A DNA stretch of 8,758 nt, taken from contig DQGV01000134.1 in assembly GCA_003524705.1 (NCBI GenBank), positions 1-8,758 on the forward strand. Direction: 5' to 3'. The notes under the pieces are model-generated. The model saw nothing but the letters and a program-made list of their open reading frames with translations, was not told the origin of the DNA and did not search any database. Both the position numbers and the translations under genes were made by a program. Below are positions 6,884 to 8,758 of this stretch, one piece after another; the first letter of the stretch is position 1, and every line of letters begins with the position of its first letter. This DNA comes from Anaerolineae bacterium. Lineage in GTDB: Bacteria > Chloroflexota > Anaerolineae > Anaerolineales > Villigracilaceae.

Positions 6884-8038
6884 TTGAACCTTCTCTTCAT
6901 CTTCATCACCGTATTTGTTGACCTACTCAGTTATGGCATCATGTTGCCATTGCTTCCATTCTTTGTCCAAGCTCAAGATGGCGGCGCATTGATTGCAGGT
7001 ATGCTGAGTTCATTCTATGCTTTCACACAATTATTCACAGGTCCAATCATTGGTTCACTCTCAGACCGTTTCGGCAGGCGACCTGTTTTATTGATTTGTT
7101 TATGCGGAACTGCATTAGGTTATTTAATTCTTGGTTTAGCAAATTCACTTCTTTTATTATTTCTCGCGGTTCTCATTGATGGACTCACTGGCGGAAATTT
7201 AACAACAGTCTATGCTTATATTGCGGATGTTACCAACTCAGAAAATCGCGCACGCGGCATGGGTATGGTCGGTGCCGCTTTTGGTTTGGGATTAATGGCT
7301 GGACCTGCCCTCGGCGGATTTCTCAGTCAATATGGTTTGTATGTCCCTGCTTTTGTGGCTTGTGGAATTGCATTAGCAAATGTAGTTTTCGGATATTTTG
7401 TTTTACCCGAATCACTTCCAATAGAAAGAAGACAAAGCAAACCTATTTCAGAATCATTCAATTGGATCAAGCAATTCACAGGTTTGTTTCAACAAATGGA
7501 TATTCAAAAATTATTGATCGCCATGTTTTTGTTAAATCTTGCGTTTGCAGGTTTGCAATCAAACTTTCCATTGTATTCAAATTTTCGTTTTCAATGGAAC
7601 CCAACTCAAAACGGATATTTTTATTTATATGTTGGCGTGTGTGCCGTTTTTATTCAAGGATTTTTATTCGGTAAACTTCAACCGCGTTTTGGTGAAAAAC
7701 GATTAACTATTTTTGGTTTAACTCTCATGGCAATTGGTTTAGCCTTCATGGCATTCGCTCCCCAAGCATGGATTTTATTTCCCGCCGTCACCATCGTCGC
7801 GCTTGGCACAGGCACAAGCATTCCATCACTCACGGCATTGGTTTCATTGCGCGTCTCCGAAAGTGAACAAGGTCGCCTGATGGGTGGCACACAAACATTA
7901 CTTGCCCTCACAAATATTTTTGGTCCCATCATTGCTGGTGTTTCATTTGAATTAATTAATTTTTCATCACCATATTGGATTGGAAGTTTGTTTGCGATTT
8001 TTGCATTGGTGATTGCTTACATTGGATTACGTAAATAG
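6884..8038 (+). CDS. MFS efflux transporter, TetA-like (DHA1 family)
   Basis: This 384-residue, strongly hydrophobic protein has about 12 membrane helices. MFS motif A is intact between helices 2 and 3 (GSLSDRFGRRP, 57-67). The antiporter motif C is present in helix 5 (GLGLMAGPALGG, 134-145). LPESLP at 174-179, at the end of the first half, is typical of TetA-type proteins. Family knowledge: these are proton-coupled drug or metabolite exporters of about 390-400 residues. Similarity to TetA does not by itself show tetracycline resistance. The start is TTG at 6884: an in-frame stop at 6860 limits upstream extension, no ATG or GTG lies between, and the encoded NLLFIFITVFVDLL matches the usual N-terminus. 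No Shine-Dalgarno sequence is visible because a 7-bp repeat tract occupies that place. The peptidase gene ends 38 bases upstream, so read-through from it is possible. Its stop codon directly abuts that of the opposing glycosyltransferase. Confidence 0.9.
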   Translation: MNLLFIFITVFVDLLSYGIMLPLLPFFVQAQDGGALIAGMLSSFYAFTQLFTGPIIGSLSDRFGRRPVLLICLCGTALGYLILGLANSLLLLFLAVLIDGLTGGNLTTVYAYIADVTNSENRARGMGMVGAAFGLGLMAGPALGGFLSQYGLYVPAFVACGIALANVVFGYFVLPESLPIERRQSKPISESFNWIKQFTGLFQQMDIQKLLIAMFLLNLAFAGLQSNFPLYSNFRFQWNPTQNGYFYLYVGVCAVFIQGFLFGKLQPRFGEKRLTIFGLTLMAIGLAFMAFAPQAWILFPAVTIVALGTGTSIPSLTALVSLRVSESEQGRLMGGTQTLLALTNIFGPIIAGVSFELINFSSPYWIGSLFAIFALVIAYIGLRK

Positions 8039-8062
8039 TCAGATAATCTTCCGCATCTGACT
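8037..8062. terminator. Possible shared hairpin at the convergent gene junction
   Basis: A perfect 8-bp inverted repeat (AGTCAGAT at 8037-8044 with ATCTGACT at 8055-8062) with a 10-base loop straddles the adjoining ends of the two convergent genes and overlaps both stop codons. Neither side has a real T-tract, so it would be at best a weak bidirectional terminator or mRNA end-stabilising stem. Confidence 0.3.
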
Positions 8063-8758
8063 CACGGCAACTTGTATCCCATTCTCTCGACTTAATTTTT
8101 CGCTGACAGTTTTTGCTCTTGCTTTCATCGTTTCATCTGATAAAGCAATTTGAATTGCATTTGCAAGTTTTTCTGCTGTCAATTTCCTCTGCGGAATTGA
8201 TTTCGGACCCACACCGATTTTATGAATCCGCTCACCCCAGAAGAATTGATCAATAGCCAAAGGCATGGTGATTGTCGGAATGCCTGCATGCAAACTCGCG
8301 GATGTTGTCCCTGCGCCGCCGTGATGAATTGCAACTTTTACATTTTTGTATAACCAGTCATGTGAAATATATTCCACTGAAAATATATTTTTTGATTTAA
8401 TTTGCTCGAGCCATTTGGATGGAATGGTCAATATGGCCTGTGTGTTTGTGAGATTTAATGCTTCTTCAAGAATGTTGATTGTTGAAGAAATATCTTTTGT
8501 ACTTGGGCTTCCAAATCCGATGGCGATTGGATTTTGAGATGAATTTATAAATTGCAAAAGCTCTTTAGGGGGAGTATATGATTGTGACTCAGAACGCCAA
8601 TAGCCTGTGATGATTTGTTTGTCATTCCAATCTTTTGGGCGGGGGAGGATTTGTTCACTGAATCCGTTCAGTGTAAGAGGTTGTTCAGAATAATGTCGCA
8701 GTGAAGAATCAAGCAGAGGTGCAGAATCAAGTTGAAACAAAGTCCGACGCGCATAATT
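8039..8758 (-). CDS. GT1-family glycosyltransferase, sterol/macrolide glucosyltransferase-like (5' partial)
   Basis: The - strand frame is open through the right edge, so this is the C-terminal part of a protein whose family usually runs about 400-430 residues. About 240 residues are present, and the TTG at 8740-8738 is unlikely to be the true start. Counting from that TTG, IAIGFGSPS (72-80) begins the C-terminal nucleotide-sugar binding lobe of a GT-B fold. The donor-site signature follows: HHGGAGTTSASLHAGIP (139-155), then MPLAIDQFFWGERI (159-172) with D164-Q165 expected to contact the sugar, and IGVGP (175-179). Family knowledge: such enzymes move glucose or a similar sugar from a UDP-sugar to lipids, sterols or small hydrophobic products. 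The acceptor-binding N-terminal lobe is outside the window, so the substrate cannot be inferred. Only the last few bases separate it from the MFS gene, which it meets tail to tail. Confidence 0.9.
   Translation of the reverse strand, partial: NYARRTLFQLDSAPLLDSSLRHYSEQPLTLNGFSEQILPRPKDWNDKQIITGYWRSESQSYTPPKELLQFINSSQNPIAIGFGSPSTKDISSTINILEEALNLTNTQAILTIPSKWLEQIKSKNIFSVEYISHDWLYKNVKVAIHHGGAGTTSASLHAGIPTITMPLAIDQFFWGERIHKIGVGPKSIPQRKLTAEKLANAIQIALSDETMKARAKTVSEKLSRENGIQVAVSQMRKII

Noticed and set aside
7360..7674. 104-residue + strand frame inside the MFS gene
   Set aside because: It overlaps the transporter in another frame, and its Cys/Phe/Ile-rich translation is what shifted membrane-helix codons give.
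8462..8489. 8-bp inverted repeat TTCTTCAA/TTGAAGAA
   Set aside because: It lies inside the glycosyltransferase coding sequence with a 12-base loop and no T-tract; expected by chance in AT-rich coding DNA.
8656..8673. 7-bp hairpin CACTGAA-TCCG-TTCAGTG
   Set aside because: It is internal to the glycosyltransferase gene with no sign of a terminator or operator role.

Overview
This 8.76 kb window is moderately AT-leaning bacterial DNA carrying seven protein-coding genes. Six lie on the + strand and one on the - strand, and the genes at both window edges are cut. Several cues suggest a Chloroflexota (Anaerolineae-like) genome: an N-terminal TPR pair joined to one membrane helix and a Pro/Thr-rich linker, a Pro/Thr-rich NHL-repeat lipoprotein, the interspersed CGTCATTGCGAG palindromic repeat, and short heptameric repeats. 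This assignment is inference from gene style, not from a phylogenetic marker.

Layout. Positions 1-1842 hold most of a fused zinc-type dehydrogenase plus Gfo/Idh/MocA oxidoreductase, a type often found in surface-polysaccharide loci. Positions 1876-2718 encode a TPR/transmembrane protein with an unrecognised extracytoplasmic domain. Positions 2748-4007 encode a DadA-like FAD-dependent amino-acid dehydrogenase. A 181-base gap follows, holding an 84-bp palindromic repeat, a TATAAT box and a strong ribosome binding site. Positions 4189-5175 encode an NHL-repeat lipoprotein, followed by a clean intrinsic terminator. Positions 5268-6845 encode a secreted M23 metallopeptidase with six C-terminal repeats of about 37 residues. 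Positions 6884-8038 encode a TetA-like MFS efflux transporter starting at TTG. On the - strand, 8039-8758 is the C-terminal part of a GT1-type (sterol/macrolide glucosyltransferase-like) glycosyltransferase, which meets the MFS gene tail to tail with no base between them.

The genes do not form one obvious pathway. The left edge (sugar-type oxidoreductase) and right edge (glycosyltransferase) could relate to glycan or glycolipid work. The middle genes are envelope or secreted proteins plus one catabolic flavoprotein. I see no defence system, CRISPR array, tRNA, rRNA or transposase. The most unusual DNA-level signal is a set of degenerate 7-bp repeat tracts: two inside the first gene (one arranged as a hairpin of inverted heptads) and one just before the MFS start codon.
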